Below are positions 21,745 to 34,904 of a DNA stretch of 64,000 bases, one piece after another. Position numbers and translations under genes: made by a program. Positions within the stretch are counted from its first letter, which is position 1; the number at the start of each line of letters is the position of its first letter. Under the pieces are notes generated by a model. That model ran no database searches and was not told where the DNA came from. It saw nothing but the letters and a program-made list of their open reading frames with translations. The DNA is from Hemibagrus wyckioides. Lineage: Eukaryota > Chordata > Actinopteri > Siluriformes > Bagridae. The stretch lies in assembly GCF_019097595.1 (NCBI RefSeq), contig NC_080711.1:15331428-15395427 (forward strand), read 5' to 3'.

Positions 21745-21960
21745 CAGGTGAGTGTCAGAGAGTTCTGCATGCTCTCCCTGTCTCCATCTGTGTTTTTTTG
21801 GGGTTCTCCGGCTTCCTCCAGAAAACTTGCTGATTGGTGGATGGGCTAAAATAAATTAGCCCCATGATCCTGGGATTGCTCTGGATCCACTTTGACCCTG
21901 ATCGGCATAAAGCAGTTGCTGTAGGTGAATGTGAATTGATAATAAATGTCATTTTTTTAA
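21745..21960 (+). repeat. R1-like dispersed repeat (diverged)
   Basis: Blocks 'gcatgctctccctgtctcca', 'ggggttctccggcttcctcc' and 'ttgctctggatccactttga' resemble R1 but the middle differs. It follows the family 2 element directly. Confidence 0.4.
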
Positions 21961-22984
21961 AAAACCAGCAGTCAACTGGCTAAAATTGATTGTTTAAAAA
22001 GATATGACCTGAGACAACTAAGGTTAGTATATAGAGAGACAACCACAAAAATGCTTTCAACTCAGAGAGCTGTTTGGGGAAAACAAATATTGAAAAGGGC
22101 CGTTAAAGATTCTCAGAAAGTAAAGAATCTCAGGATGTATCATGTATGAAGAATTCATATCAGTGCATTTAAACACACACATCTTAAGATTACAGAAACC
22201 ACCTTGCTCCCTGATATTCTGAGTAATGTTATCAGTAAATGACCTCAATTTCTATGTAGACAGTTTGTTCCATGGCCACCAGGCGGCGCTCCGTAATAAC
22301 CTACATGTCCAAGGCTGTAAAATGGTCATGGGAAACGCTCCACCCGCAGTTAGCTGGAGGGTTAGGTCAGCCAGCCTGCCTTGGCAAAACCTCCACATTC
22401 ATTTCAACCTCCTAATATGTCATGTTGCTTATGGACCATGTGCATGGCTTCTATGACATGCTGTGGTGTTTGGCGGAAAATCAGGGAGCCTGAGAAAAGA
22501 GAAAGGGAGTAAGAGAGAAGAGAACCAGGATGAAGAGCTAGCTGCCTGTTGCCTCAGCATGGCTATATAATAGGACTTTCTAAACATCGTTCTCAAAGTC
22601 AAATTTTACATTGTGTAAAACCTTAAGTTATCACACTCCTGCTCTCTGATCAGTTGTGTTATAATGTATATCATCCTTTTGTAAGATTTTCACTTTGGAC
22701 ACATGAAGTGTAACTCTCAAATTTTGAAACACTTTAAATGTCAACAAAATAAATGTTAAATGTTTCTTGTTATACTGGCATTTCCTGACCCAGACAAACT
22801 GATTAATTAATATGTAACCTAATTGTGACAGGCTTCAATGCCTTACACAGGGGATTTATAGGACAACAAACTCCACATGAATAGATTCAATATAAAAATA
22901 AGTGTAAACCTCACTGTGATGAAGTTATAGAGTCTTTGATATGGTTGAAACTGGTACTGAGATGAGTCTCCAGCATCAGTGCTG

Positions 22985-23250
22985 TCATGCTGCATTCACA
23001 TTTACGACTCGCAGCGACTAGAGTGACCGGAGATCATTCGTTTTCAGTGACAGCTGGCCAGTGATGTGACAAAGCTGAGTGAAGTTTCACTTTATGCAAA
23101 TATGGACTTGGTGCAGTAACTGCCAGTAGAGCGCTTGGGGTTCTGTGGCAGAGAGCTCACACTGCTTCTCCTTCATCTTGTAGGTTAGGACACATGTACA
23201 TTATACCCAATGATAAACGCTATTGCTTTGACAACCAGTTGTATGACGGC
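22985..23250 (+). repeat. dispersed repeat R4 with octamer-like motif
   Basis: Shares blocks with 34905-35440 and 51515-51640: 'gtgacaaagctgagtgaagt', a 'tttatgcaaatatgg' core and 'acttggtgcagtaact'. The ATGCAAAT octamer is present here and in the 34905 copy. Class unknown. Confidence 0.5.
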
Positions 23251-23699
23251 TGACTGGCAGCATGCAGCAATAAAATCACTGTATGTGTGAACGTTGTGTA
23301 GTGTGTAATTTTGTTCAGGAGGTTTATTGTTATTGCTTTAGTGGTTATAGCACAAGTAATAACAGCTGAATTTTTATGCAGACGTTCCACAACGTTGAAT
23401 GAAACGTATGACATATTGTTCTTTAATGAGTTAAAAAATTGTGAGCAAATTGCTGTAGAGTAAGGGGAGTAAAACATTTCAGTGTGTTCTGTTATTTTTG
23501 TGGTTTAATGGGTCAGACAATATATTGTTCAGGGCTTGCTCTCATCAGCACTCAGTGTGTTGTATAATTAAAGCTTTTTTTTTTTCTTTTTTTTTTTTAC
23601 AATTTACAATGAAAACATTTGCAGTCATAACTAGAAGTATGAAAAAAGCAAGTTAAAGCAAGTGGTAAATAAATAAATAAATAAATAAAAGAAATCAGA

Positions 23700-24190
23700 A
23701 TGCTCCACTAAATCCCAGTCGACCGAGAATGCTGTGCCTGATTAGTTTACATGTCGACTTAGAGGATAAAGCTTTACCTTTAACCCTCTTTCATTTTGGC
23801 CATCTGGGCCTGCATAAAGCACATGAAAACCCTTAACCAGACGCTAACCATTGGCAGCATTAAGAGACTTCAGATGCGTTCCAGGCTCTGGCTAAAGCAT
23901 AGAGTGTCCGTGCTGGCCTTGCCTCCAGGTGTCAGACTTTTGAAGTGAGAGGGTGGAGGACTTAAATGCCCTGGGGAGCAAGAGCGGGGGTTGTGCATGG
24001 CTCCTCTCTGAGGGCTTGGAGACGTGGCCTGGGCCCAATCTCAACACCTGGAGGTCAGGAGGCTTTAATCAGTGGCACCTTGCCACTCCAGCGCAGACCC
24101 AAGCCCCTCTCAATGCTTTGATCTGATTCAATTATCTCTGTCCACCTGTTAACGGCTGGCCGCCAATCACAACGGCCTGCCCTCATCTGC
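23700..24190. other. GC-richer, apparently unique intronic block
   Basis: About 490 bases stand out from the AT-rich surroundings, have no repeat signature I recognise, and show no open frame with splice sites. Candidate conserved non-coding element (enhancer), on composition only. A GT microsatellite follows at 24208-24239. Confidence 0.3.
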
Positions 24191-24208
24191 TGCCTCAAAA
24201 GAGAGAGT

Positions 24209-24239
<31 letters not shown>

Positions 24240-26294
24240 CATATGGACAGCTCTCTAGAGATTAAACAGGGCTGTCTTTATTGACCTGTCATTCTATGTA
24301 AACAGCTGTAAGGTTGTCTTTACTCCTTTTGTGCGCGTTTGATGTGCTCTTAATTTTAATTCATGCTGCTCTTTTGGCTCTCCTTTTTATCTGCAGGCAA
24401 AAGATTACGTATGTAAATAAAACTAGACGTAATAATTATCATTTTATGTATCATGTGGATACAATAACGTTCTAGTAAATAAATCCTGAAATGTTGTCTT
24501 CTGGTTTTAATGCTGTAATACAGTTCTGCTGAATAAAAAGACATTAAAAGAAGAAGATTAGACAAGAACACATTGTCTATGTTTTATTAATGATAAAATT
24601 AATAGGAGAACATTTTCAGCAATCGCAAGCATATGCTGTATTGGTATTAACCCCTAAAAGCAAAAGCACAAGAGGTTATTTATGTTGTTCACCTTTTTCC
24701 ATCAGTGATCACAATCATGTTCATGTGAAATCCAACATGGTGTAGAGCATAAACTTGCCATATCAAGTTAGCAGTCTACACATGTTGGCATAAAGTTTTG
24801 AAAGACTAAAGTGCTGCTGCATCGCTGTCTTTAGCTAGAACTGCCATCACTATCTGTGAATAGTGAGAATGGCATTGTGGATAATGTAGGAAACCAGTAA
24901 CCAGTGAAAATGTCAATGTTGATTAAACACTCCTAAAGAGCACATGTTTAATTATGAAGATGAATATGCAGGTCATTCAAGGTGCATTGTCTTTGAGGAA
25001 TGTATCATCAGCTCAGGAGTACACTCGTGTTGTCCTTGCTAACCAACAAACCTGCAGCAACCGTGTCGCTTTTTGGCGTAACTGTAACAGAACAGTGAAC
25101 TGGTCAGAAGTAAATCCACAGTGAAATATGTGGACATGTTAACGTGTGTATCTGCTGACCAGTGTCCCAAGCAGTCAGCTGCAGGAGAGAGCAGGATGTG
25201 GCTCATGATTCTTTTATTGTTAGCAGTGCAGAAACACTTTGATGTGAATCTCAGCTGCTTCTGTGTGCGTCACTAAACTGGAAGGCTGGTTAACTCGGGA
25301 AGCATCAAAGTAAATAGAGCGTGGTGTGTGGCATCTGTATGCAAAATACACAGATGGATTTACAATAGCTGCGAGCCTGTTGCCTTGAAGGGTGGTGAGG
25401 AGAGATACATGTCAATGCACTGCAATATGTGATATCGAACTATTACATTTATCAACTTTTTTGTTCTGATCCAATACCAATGTAGGGACAGTATAATATT
25501 AATCCAGTATGCCTTCACAGTAGCTATGCTGTTTTTCTTTTGTCATGTGAATAATCTGAATTATAAATCGGTTACTCTGAATTTTTTGAGTATTTGTAAT
25601 TTTCCTAATTGAGTGTTAATTTCTACATCCATGTGTTTTCATATCAATATAAAGTATATCACAGGTACCAAAAAAAAGCTCACTCTCAACTAGTTTTATT
25701 AATATGATCAGAACACTGTACCATTATATTTGTTCTATAACAGTGGCTTAATTACATGATAAGCAATAACACCACTAAGATTTAATATATTAGTACAGTA
25801 TGTATAGTAAGTATAGAAACTTCATTATTTATTTCTGTAGTATTTGCCATAGTACATGCTGTATATATACTTATATAGCCAAAGGCATAATCTCTGCTCT
25901 TCTGGGAAGGCTTTCCACTAGATTTTAAAGCATGGCTGTGGGTGACTCTGATGTCTGGGGTGCAGTTCATCCCAAATGTGTTCACTGTTGCATTTTTTAT
26001 ACAGACTTAAGTGTTGCTAAATAACTCTGTGTGAATGTGAATATGAATGTATTACTACAAAATTGTTAAAATAATTATAGACAACAGAACTGAGGTGGAC
26101 ATATCACTGGCTTGGATGGCCAGATCTAGCAGGTTTTGTATCCAGGTGTGTTCATTGTGTATCTGTGTTCATTCTTGTTGCTGCCTGACTCCATTGACTA
26201 GAATACTCGACTTGACTATTAGACGAACTACACAATAAACTGTTCATATTTTTTAAATTTTCACAAACATTTCTGTTTATTTTGTTATGGTTTT

Positions 26295-26833
26295 ACACCA
26301 ATCAGGTATAACATTTTGAGCACTGACAGTGAAGTGAATATCACTGATTATCTCCTCATCATGGCACCTGTTAGTGGGTGGGATATATTAGGCAGCAAGT
26401 GAACATTTTGTCCTCAAAGTTGATGTGTTAGAAGCAGGAAAAATGGGCAAGTGTAAGGATTTGAGCGAATTTGATGAAATTGTGATGGCTAGATGAGTGG
26501 ATCGGAGCATCTCCAAAACTGCAGCTGGATATGTGTTCCTGGTCTGCAGTGGTCAGTATCTATCAAAAGTGGTCCAAGGAAGGAACAGTGGTGAAACAGA
26601 CAGGGTCATGGGCGGCCAAGGCTCATTGATGCACATGGAGAGTGAAGGCTGGCCCGTGTGATCCGATCCATCAGACGAGCTACTGTTGCTCAGATTGCTG
26701 AAGAAGTTAATGCTGGTTCTGATAGAAAGGTGTCAGAATACACAGTGCATGATGGGTCAGGGTTGTTTCGGCAGCAAAATGGGGACCAACACAATATTAG
26801 GCGGGTGGTTATAATGTTATGCCTAATCGGTGT
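26295..26833 (+). mobile_element. Tc1-like family 3, non-autonomous copy B
   Basis: TA-flanked, with ends acaccaatcaggtataac and gcctaatcggtgt. It encodes a broken N-terminal transposase remnant ([12 protein letters not shown], then VARRATVAQIAEEVNAGSD-like sequence) with stops and indels. The DDE region is absent. The left end sequence is close to copy C. Confidence 0.8.
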
Positions 26834-26919
26834 ATTCTTCATGTGTTCTAGTTTTCCCTAGGTAGGTCTGTTAACATCATGGATTTTAAGCAATATTTTT
26901 TGAATCGAACTCTTGCTAG

Positions 26920-27319
26920 TGTCATGGTAGCAAATGTGAATATGAATATATTTTTACAGTACTGTTATACTTATTAAAGACGACAGAACTGAGGTGAACG
27001 AATCACAAGCCTGGGTGCCCAGGTCTACCAGATTGTATTACCAGAACTACATTTCCCATCAGCCCCTGCATGTGACGCATCCTAATCACTTGTACCTGTG
27101 CCTCATTTTCTAAATTACTCTGTTTCAATGTCTTATTGTCAAGCATTTGTTGTTGTTGTTGTCAATGGTTTTGTGTCTTGCCATGGTTACGGTAGCCCTG
27201 CTCGTTTACATGCTTGGCCTTGTATTTTCTGTTCTTGAATTCACAGATTTTGTTGCTGTTTTGCACTTCATACATTAAAAAGCTGCGCTTGCAACCGTCA
27301 CCTCACCTGGATCCTGACA
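26920..27319 (+). mobile_element. possible solo LTR (400 bp)
   Basis: The segment starts TGTCATGG and ends CCTGACA, i.e. the 5'-TG...CA-3' form of a long terminal repeat. The flanks are gctag and gcttg, a 5-bp duplication with one mismatch. Inside are the blocks 'ctacatttcccatcagcccc', a poly(A)-signal-like 'attaaaa' near 27276 and a GC-richer end. A truncated relative is at 63666-63960, and a diverged piece of the left part recurs at 26035-26130. No internal retrovirus-like coding sequence is present. Confidence 0.5.
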
Positions 27320-27528
27320 GCTTGAACAACACACAGTCATGGTTAACAGCCAGACTAAAAAAAATCTCTTATATATGATGTGAGGACAGGACACCAAATC
27401 TCATCGCCAGTCACTTGCTGTCTTTTTGTTGACAGCACAGTGTGCGGCATTATAAACTTTCCGTATATATTTTTTAGCATTTCTGTTTGTGTGGTGAAAG
27501 TTAGAATATACTCGCTCTTTTTCATTGT

Positions 27529-27594
27529 GTTAGCTACCATTTTTTGTTAGCTACCATTACCATTTTTGTGTTAGCTACCAATTTTTGTTAGCCT
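27529..27594. repeat. short tandem repeat of ttagctaccattttt-like unit
   Basis: Four imperfect units of about 16 bases built on 'ttagctaccattttttg', about 110 bases upstream of a cep112 exon. Confidence 0.8.
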
Positions 27595-27700
27595 AGTTTC
27601 TGATAAACCAGAAAAAAGTCAGTCAACATCACAAATGTTCATGGAATAAAATGGCTCAGAAAATGATAGAAAATAAAATGTTACTTTGTCTTGTTTGCAG

Positions 27701-27785
27701 AAGGAGAAATCTGTTCAGTCACAAGTCTCCAACCAGACCTTTATCGTCCAGTCCAGTCAAGCCCAATGCCAAAGAAGACAAGAGG
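27701..27785 (+). CDS. cep112: CEP112 coding exon 4 (linker)
   Basis: The acceptor TTGTTTGCAG and donor AGG|GTGAGC bound 85 bases. With two bases from the previous exon it reads RRRNLFSHKSPTRPLSSSPV, then KPNAKEDKR, ending in phase 0. The peptide is basic and Ser/Pro-rich, with SP and TRP motifs suited to phosphorylation by proline-directed kinases. It belongs to the disordered linker between DUF4485 and the coiled coil. Frame continuity supports it more than similarity does. Confidence 0.8.
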
Positions 27786-28892
27786 GTGAGCAGCTTTTTT
27801 AATGATTCTGATTCAGCTCATAACATTTCCATGTACAGCTAAACTCTCGTTTCTTAAAAACGATTATCTTCAGTGGTAATTTAAGTCTATAAGTAGGGAA
27901 TCCCAGATACTATTTTTGGTAGAGTTTTAGATACACTGATACTGAAATGAGTACTTAGTATTTAGCTCTGTTTATGTTGGATTCTGCTAGAGTTTTTTTG
28001 TTTGAAGATCTTATAGGCTCCCAAGTGGCGTAACAGAAGAATGTTCACCCTACCGTCTAGACACTGTGGAAGTGTGTGGATGCATGTGTGTATAGGGAAA
28101 GGGTGGGGTCGAGTCATGTGACCCAGTGGAGGCACTGCATGGAAAGGGGAAAGGCAGAAATATTGCGGGGTAGCCAAACATCTGGAGGGCAGGACGCCAG
28201 CACCTATATCCCCCTCTCAGTATCTCTTATACTTTTTTTCCAACACACACACACACACTTTCTTTGTCCTTCCTCCTCACTCCCATCTCTCTTCCAAAAT
28301 GAAGAAAATATCATCTGACTAGGTCTCTGTTTATCTCTGTTCCTATAAAGAGTGCGATAAATTGATCTCCGTTCATCATGAAAAATGTTGTGGAACTGTA
28401 ACACTTTGAGACCTGTCAAGAATTTAATAAGGAATATAACATGACAGGGTATGCCATTATAGGAAATGAATCCATGACAACAGTGACAAGGCCAGTGACA
28501 GAAATGGATAATATTCCTATAACAACATATTTTACTCCTCTTATACCACAGCAGTTTGCCAGTCATTGCAATTCTTTCTGACCTGGTTCTTTTTCACCAT
28601 TAATATTCAGGTTTAATGTTGTGGAATGTTCGCAAGGCAGCCTGCCATGTTACTGAGAAACTGTAAATTAGATAATGATGGATTTAAGGAGATAATGATA
28701 AAATTGTATCTATTCCTTTTATTTATAATAATTAATATTGTTTATTTAAGAAGGGTTTCATACAGAATATATAATCATTACTTTTAATCTCAATAAAGGT
28801 TGTGTGTGTGTGTGTGTGTGTGTAAGTGTTAGATTTGGGAAAGTATAAATCGTTAATCTCAGTCTCCTTGTTTCTCCTCTTCTACCGTTCAG
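27786..28892 (+). other. cep112: cep112 intron after coding exon 4
   Basis: About 1.1 kb. The stretch 28015-28225 may be another tRNA-derived repeat (starts gctcccaagtggcgtaacag, like tRNA-headed SINEs), but this is uncertain. The sequence near 28540-28680 shares 'cttataccacagcag' and 'taatgttgtggaa' with 42680-42745 (family R6). A GT run is at 28800-28822. No gene was seen. Confidence 0.6.
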
Positions 28893-28964
28893 GATGAGCG
28901 AATAAGAAGACCCTCCTCTGATGACAGTGACTTAGAAGCCCGTCTCAACAGCTGGAACCTTGGG
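28893..28964 (+). CDS. cep112: CEP112 coding exon 5 (linker)
   Basis: A 72-base exon between acceptor taccgttcag and donor GGG|GTAACA, phase 0 on both sides. It encodes DERIRRPSSDDSDLEARLNS followed by WNLG. The DLEARLNSWNLG end runs directly into IENPRYLRENPIPLSP of the next exon, which I recall as a conserved stretch of CEP112. Confidence 0.88.
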
Positions 28965-29784
28965 GTAACATGATATATACATGCACTCAACAAAAAATCG
29001 AATTAATAATTGCTCAATCGAACAACTGCTTATGATCTGATTCAGTTACCATATAGTCTATAATCTAATTTTGTGTTATTGTATATGATTAGATATTATC
29101 TAATCTTATTATTCAGTAAATATACTGCCTAGATATCTGTGAGTTTAGTAACGTTAATATATTTGCAAGTAAAAAGTGTTGAGTTGTCGCATGCAGGAGT
29201 ACCATGATTGTCGTCTTAATTACTCCCTAAGTAAAAAGAGGATTTAAGAATGAACACTCTGATATCAACCGCAGGGGGGGTGGGTCTGTAATATCAGAGA
29301 GTTTAAAACACCCAAGCTCTGCCCACTGCTCTCCTTATCTCCTCTCATTGGTCAATAAGCTCTTTTTTCCTACCTGAACTTCCTGAGTGTGCTGTTACTT
29401 TCTGTCATGTTAAATTGAGAAAGTTTATGTGAAATGAACTCTATCAGTATGTCTATACTTAACAATATGCATTCAAGATACAACCAGAAATTTATTTTTT
29501 ATTTTTTTTATGTTTATTTTAGGCTGATTTAATTTTTTTTTTGTTTGTTTTGTTTCTTGCTTCTTTTAGACAAAAAAAGTGACTTTTTTTAATGATTTTT
29601 GGCTGAACATGAAAAACAGGAATACATTCTGACAAGTAAAAAAAAAAAGATTAATAAGCCTATAATTACATGGCATAATGACATATGAGACTTTAGACAT
29701 CATTTTAATGTATATCGTAGTTAGTAACTGATTTTAAAATTCTGTTCGCTCTCCTGTGCCAGTCAGCGTATACATATTCCAACA

Positions 29785-29955
29785 GCTGATCTTTCGGCTG
29801 CTTCCTATGTGCATGAGGGGTCGCCACAGCGATCCAAGGATTTATGCCGGATGCCCTTCCTGACGCAACCCTCCCATTTTTATCCGGACGTGGGAATGGC
29901 ACTGCATCCAGGGCCGGGGTTTGGGCACTGGCTGGGAATTGAACCCGTACATATT
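29785..29955 (-). repeat. dispersed repeat R5
   Basis: Contains 'gaggggtcgccacagcgatc', 'ggatgcccttcctgacgcaa' and a low-complexity Pro/Gly-like GC stretch, a combination common in fish repeats. The 84-residue minus-strand frame here is part of the repeat. Class unknown. Confidence 0.5.
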
Positions 29956-32549
29956 CCAACAGAATGGTCTAAAAAAGTTTAGATGCACACTTTACATTAC
30001 ACCTCAAATTAATCAAACTAACAGCTTTTTCTTTTTTTCCCTTTAAAACCCTGTTCATACACACATTTCAGTTTCTCAGTTCTGTGACAGTACTACATGT
30101 TCTTCTCCGTTATACCACAGTGCTGTCGAATGCTCACATCTGGCTGGTCAGACGTTGTGCATTATCTTTGTAGAACAGCACCTTATTAATATTAATGCAC
30201 TTGTTCTGATATTATTGTTTCTATAGTAAGAGCTCATACACAGGGATGTGTACAGCAGACATTCCATGTAACCTGAGAAATGGATTTTAAAACGTGTTGT
30301 TTATTAAAGTTCGTTTGATGCGAGACATTTATATAACGTTTATGGGAGGAGTCTCAAGTGTAAGCATTTGTAACAGTCACAGTGCTTTGTAAAGTTTATC
30401 AGCACAGGAAAGTCTTCAAGACAGAGGGGTTTTGAGAGAGATAGAGAGAGAGAGAAAGAAAGACAGACAGAAAGAAAAGAGTGACGCTGGTAAGGAAATG
30501 ACCATTTATCACAGCTATAACATGACTGAGACCAGGTTCTATTTTGTCTATTGGATATTGCACAACATTAAATCTAACTAAACTATTAAAATGTGTGACG
30601 ATTCACAAATTTAATAAATGAAACATATAATTATTGCCGTACTGCTGTGCTATTAGCAGAATTACACTGTGTGGCTATATGAAAATAATGCACACGTTTG
30701 GGGTTGCGGAACTCCGTTAGCGCATCACAATAAATCTGCCACCGATTGGTTTTGTTATTTTCTTATCACCACATGGTCTGTCATGTTATTCCTTACGTAG
30801 CAATTTGTGCCATAGTTTTGATTTGGGAGATCCCTGCCATTCTGCTGAACAAGATTTTACTACCAGAATGGCAGATACTGTAAGCAGTACTGAACAGGCA
30901 AGAGTTATACAATATTCGGTGTAAGATCGTGAGTGTGATATTACATTTATACAACAGTTCGATAAATAAGAAATTAATATTGAGTGATTGACATTTTGCA
31001 AGCAGTATGGCCAAATGTTCTGTTTATTTTTACTCCTCTAGCTGAATTAGATGTCACTTTTACTTTATAGCACATCTGCTTGCTGGCCAGCTATCTCACA
31101 TTGATTTGTAAATTCCCATTATAAGTGCTTTGGGAAAAATCAGCATCCCTTCTTCTTTTCCAACCTTTTCTGAGGAGCTTTCCTATTGAATGCCGAAACT
31201 TTTATTCCTAGAAAGTATTGTTTGTGCGAAGATGTCACTAACACTATTGTAATAAATGATAGGTAAGAAAGAAGGAAGTGGAATTTTCTGTCACGTACAC
31301 AGATGAGTGGAGTGATGCACATAGTGAAATATCCCATTGTGGTTCTAGGAAACATTGGCATCCTTGGAACACCACTCGAGCAATCAAATTAGTGGACCAG
31401 GACTAGCTGTTGTGTAAAAAATAATCGATATAAGCACAGGTGGGGTGCACAAAACAATACCAATCTCTTTTCAGCCTTTCCTTTTCTTTCTCTCTGTCTC
31501 TGCAGATCTTCTTTCCCTTTTTGTTCATTAATTTTTATTTTTTCGTGTTTGGTATTCACCTCCTGTATTCTAGAATGCTCCCTGGTTTGTTGCTATGAAA
31601 GATTGAGTGCATTATATTCACACACTGAATGTGTTTTGAAGGAAGCTGGCCTTCAGTGGGTTTGATGTGATGCTGATTGGTTAAGACATCAGCTTTCAGA
31701 GTTTGGCAGATCAAAGTGTGAAGCTTTGCAGGACTTTGCAGGACTTTTCTCTTAGTAGCCTTTGTGTTCGCTTTCTTTCTCTCTCGCAGCCTCTGTGAAA
31801 GCGTCTGACGCAATTCCATCAGCATGCCAAACTCAAAACATTCCTTACACAAAACATTGCTCCTTTTAAGTTCACGCTGGGCTTCTGTGACCCTGAAAGC
31901 ACAAAGAAAATATGAAGGAATGTTGCTTACTTTATCTTATCAGAGCGATGGGCAGAGAGGAGTGCAGCTGGCACTCACAGGCCCATGCCAGAAAAATCAC
32001 CATCCACCTGCAGCTCAGTCTTAATAAAATTCACCTATTTGCTTTATAGGATTTTGTCTAAAGTTTAAAGAGAGGGCAGAGCCGAGTTATTATTTTTGAA
32101 GACGTGCATGCATTAATATTCAAGATTTATACCACTGTAATTGCTGAGATTTTTAATCATGGCTTTCAATAGTACAATAACTTATCTTTACGTGTCTCTA
32201 TCGATTTGTGGATGGAATATATGTCATATGTCATATAATGTTTTATATGCAACAGCTACCTAGCTTCTTAAAGTTGTTTAATACAAGGATAATTTGCTGT
32301 ACAGGACAAAAATGTCCTCTCCTGTATGTCATGATTTATGTTACATGGTCAGATTTTGACATTGTAGGGCTGTAGGATTAGAGTCAGAGAAGTTTCCTGT
32401 ATTGACTTGAACTTGTCTTGGACAAATTCAAGTTCATCATTTGTACTTGAAATCCCTTAAGACTCAGCCTTGACTTGATCTCAGCTAGTCTTGGTCTTGT
32501 TTCACCTTGACAAAAAACATACACTGAGCTGCAGCTCTGCAAGCAGAAA

Positions 32550-32945
32550 ACCCTTATTGATGCTAAAGGTCAGAGGAGAATTCCCAGACTGTTTCAAGCT
32601 GACAGGAAGGCTATGGTTTCACAAATAAGCAATCTTTACACCTTTGGTGAGCGGAAAAGCATCACAGATCACCCAAATGTGACGGATGGATTGGTTTCAA
32701 CACCAGGTTCCACTCCTGTTCCTGTAAGTCAGAAATGGGAATCTGATGCTACAGTGGACACAGGCTTACGCAAACTGGACAGGTGAAGACTGTCCATTCA
32801 ACAACTGAAATGAACTGGGTGCTTCCACTCATAATCATGCCACAGCCGCTGAGTCACTGAGATCTCAGTTTCCCATTCTGATGTTTAATGATGACCTTGA
32901 CCTGTATCTTGCATGAGTTTATGCTTTGCACTGTTTTCCAAAATT
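32550..32945. mobile_element. Tc1-like family 2, foldback copy c (diverged)
   Basis: The plus-oriented part (about 32550-32800) has 'ggtgagcggaaaagcatcac' and 'gacaggaaggctatggttt'. The inverted part (about 32845-32945) has 'gtcactgagatctcagtttc' and 'cctgtatcttgcatgag', which is the element's own left end reversed. Both parts are old and have no coding potential. Confidence 0.6.
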
Positions 32946-33864
32946 CAGCCATAGCAACATCTGATGGATTTTTCCAATCCTACATGGTTTAATGAAAATA
33001 TTGGCTAAAATTAGATGTGCTGTGTTTGTTTTGGGCAGGGTCAAGGATTAGGAAAATATGAATGGATTTACAGATGTATAGTATTTTATCAAGGAGAGAT
33101 GAGAGTTTTTTTATGCTGGTGTACACAATTGTGAGCTATATTGACTTTACAACTGAATTGCTGTTGCCAACTGTCTTACATCTGTATAGTTAAGCATACA
33201 TTGTGCACGGCAAAACTGGTTGGGCTGACAAGCCTGGGCAATTTTTTAATCCCACTTTTTTTTAATCATCCCAGCGATGCATTTAACCCTGGAGTGTGGA
33301 GTGCTCCAGCATTTAGTTTGGAGGTGTGTCCTAACATAATAAATTCCATGTCCTTTCCACCCCCCGCCCCCCCTCTTTTTTTCTCAGCTGCCACATTATT
33401 TGTATTCTTTGTTTGATTTATAGAGACATTGAAAAGGCTTGCTATGTGCTTTAAGGTCAGACCTGTGTGAGTCTGTCAGATCCCACTGGAACCACTATGC
33501 TAGAAAATTCTGTTTGATCATTTGTCTGTTCAGATCTTAAATAATAATATACATTCCTGATAGTAAGCATTTTGTTTTCCAATGGTTTTCTTTACTTCTA
33601 TTGTAGCAGTTGTGTACAATTTGTTCACATCCGCTTATAAGTGAATAATTTATTATGCACTGTGATTAGCTTGTATGTCCAAATGTCACTGATTCAGGTG
33701 AGTTGAGGTGAAATGACCCAGCAGGCAAACCACAAACATTTGAAGGGCTGCATTGATAAAGATACTAGATCTATAGCAGTATAATAATGGGCTCATTTAC
33801 TCATACTGATAGAACATCCTAAACATAAAAACTCAGCACAAGTAATGGTACACCGCAGCAAGTT

Positions 33865-34055
33865 AATTAAGTTTCATTTCCATAGTACTTTTAACAATGG
33901 AGTTTGTCTCAAAGCAGCGTTACAGAAATCCTGATACCGATTTAAACTGATCTCTAATGAGCAAGCCAGAGGCGACCATGACAAGGAGAAATTTCCAGAT
34001 ATGACATGCGGAAGAGCCTTTGAGAGGTACCAGGGTGACACCAGATAGGAAGAAT
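33865..34055 (+). repeat. dispersed repeat R2
   Basis: Blocks 'tagtacttttaacaatggag', 'ttgtctcaaagcagcgttac' and 'atgagcaagccagaggcgac' place it with the copies at 12880, 37534 and 60388 (inverted). Confidence 0.65.
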
Positions 34056-34617
34056 AGAAATCATTTCTCTTATATTGGGCTTTTCACACTGAGCTTGGTT
34101 ATGGTTGTTCTAAACCCTGCTTTTAACCCCGGGTAGAAGAATATTTCACACTTGTAATTTAGAAGCAGGGTGAGCACTGCTTTTTGCCTGAGGTAATGCA
34201 ACCCTACTCTAAAGCAATGCACCGTCTAGTACTGTACTGTCTAGTATCGCTAGACAAGGCTAGAAAGACCAGTTTTTTGCATTAATACAGTCTATGCCAA
34301 ATAATTGAGTACTTATATCCCTGGGAAGTTTTACGTTGCTTAGGTCTTTATCTTGATAAGTGATGAAGCAGACAAAGAGTCATTGGCTTATGTAGTGGTT
34401 ATCAGTTTTGGTGGTCTCTTGTTGCATAAGACACATATGTCTGCTAGGGAACTGTGCATTAGATATTAGATCTATAGGCTAAGTGTTTTATAATTTTTTT
34501 TTTTTTTTTGTACAGCACTATGCTGTATTTTTCTCAGTTTAGTCACAGTTTCCACATCTCCATTCATATTCCTGATTCTAGAAATATTGTCGCACATCAG
34601 TTCAAGCTGTTAAGCGT

Positions 34618-34671
34618 AATAAGTATAGTTTCTTACAACAGCTTAATAAGTATAGTTTCTTACAACAGCAG
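34618..34671. repeat. 27-bp tandem duplication
   Basis: Two near-perfect copies of a 27-base unit that begins aataagtatagtttcttac. The lack of changes suggests a recent duplication. Confidence 0.9.
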
Positions 34672-34904
34672 GTTTGCGTGTGCAGTGTAGTTGGAGGTGC
34701 AAGGTTCATATTTCTGCATTCTTCTAATACGTTACAGTTTCCATAGTAACAGTTTACACAGGGACTTGTATGGCGGACGCACCACAATATGCCTGATCAT
34801 TGGTAAGGTGAACTCTTCTGTGAGGAGACGTTTATTTTACATTTGTGGAAGGAGTCTCCAGTGTTTGTGCGTTTTGAAGAAGTGAAGCTAAACAGACGTT
34901 TACA

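Larger units (their letters stand above)
16444..27700 (+). other. cep112: cep112 intron after coding exon 3 (11.3 kb), non-coding
   Basis: The intron is a mosaic of repeats listed separately (R1, R3, family 2, family 3, an LTR-like repeat, ATT and GT arrays) and AT-rich sequence without recognised features. The segments 16444-17424, 18000-19600, 20010-21010 and 24240-26030 hold nothing I can name. The stretch 20540-20740 is GC-richer and looks non-repetitive. No exon with correct phase (2) and splice sites was recognised inside. Confidence 0.7.
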
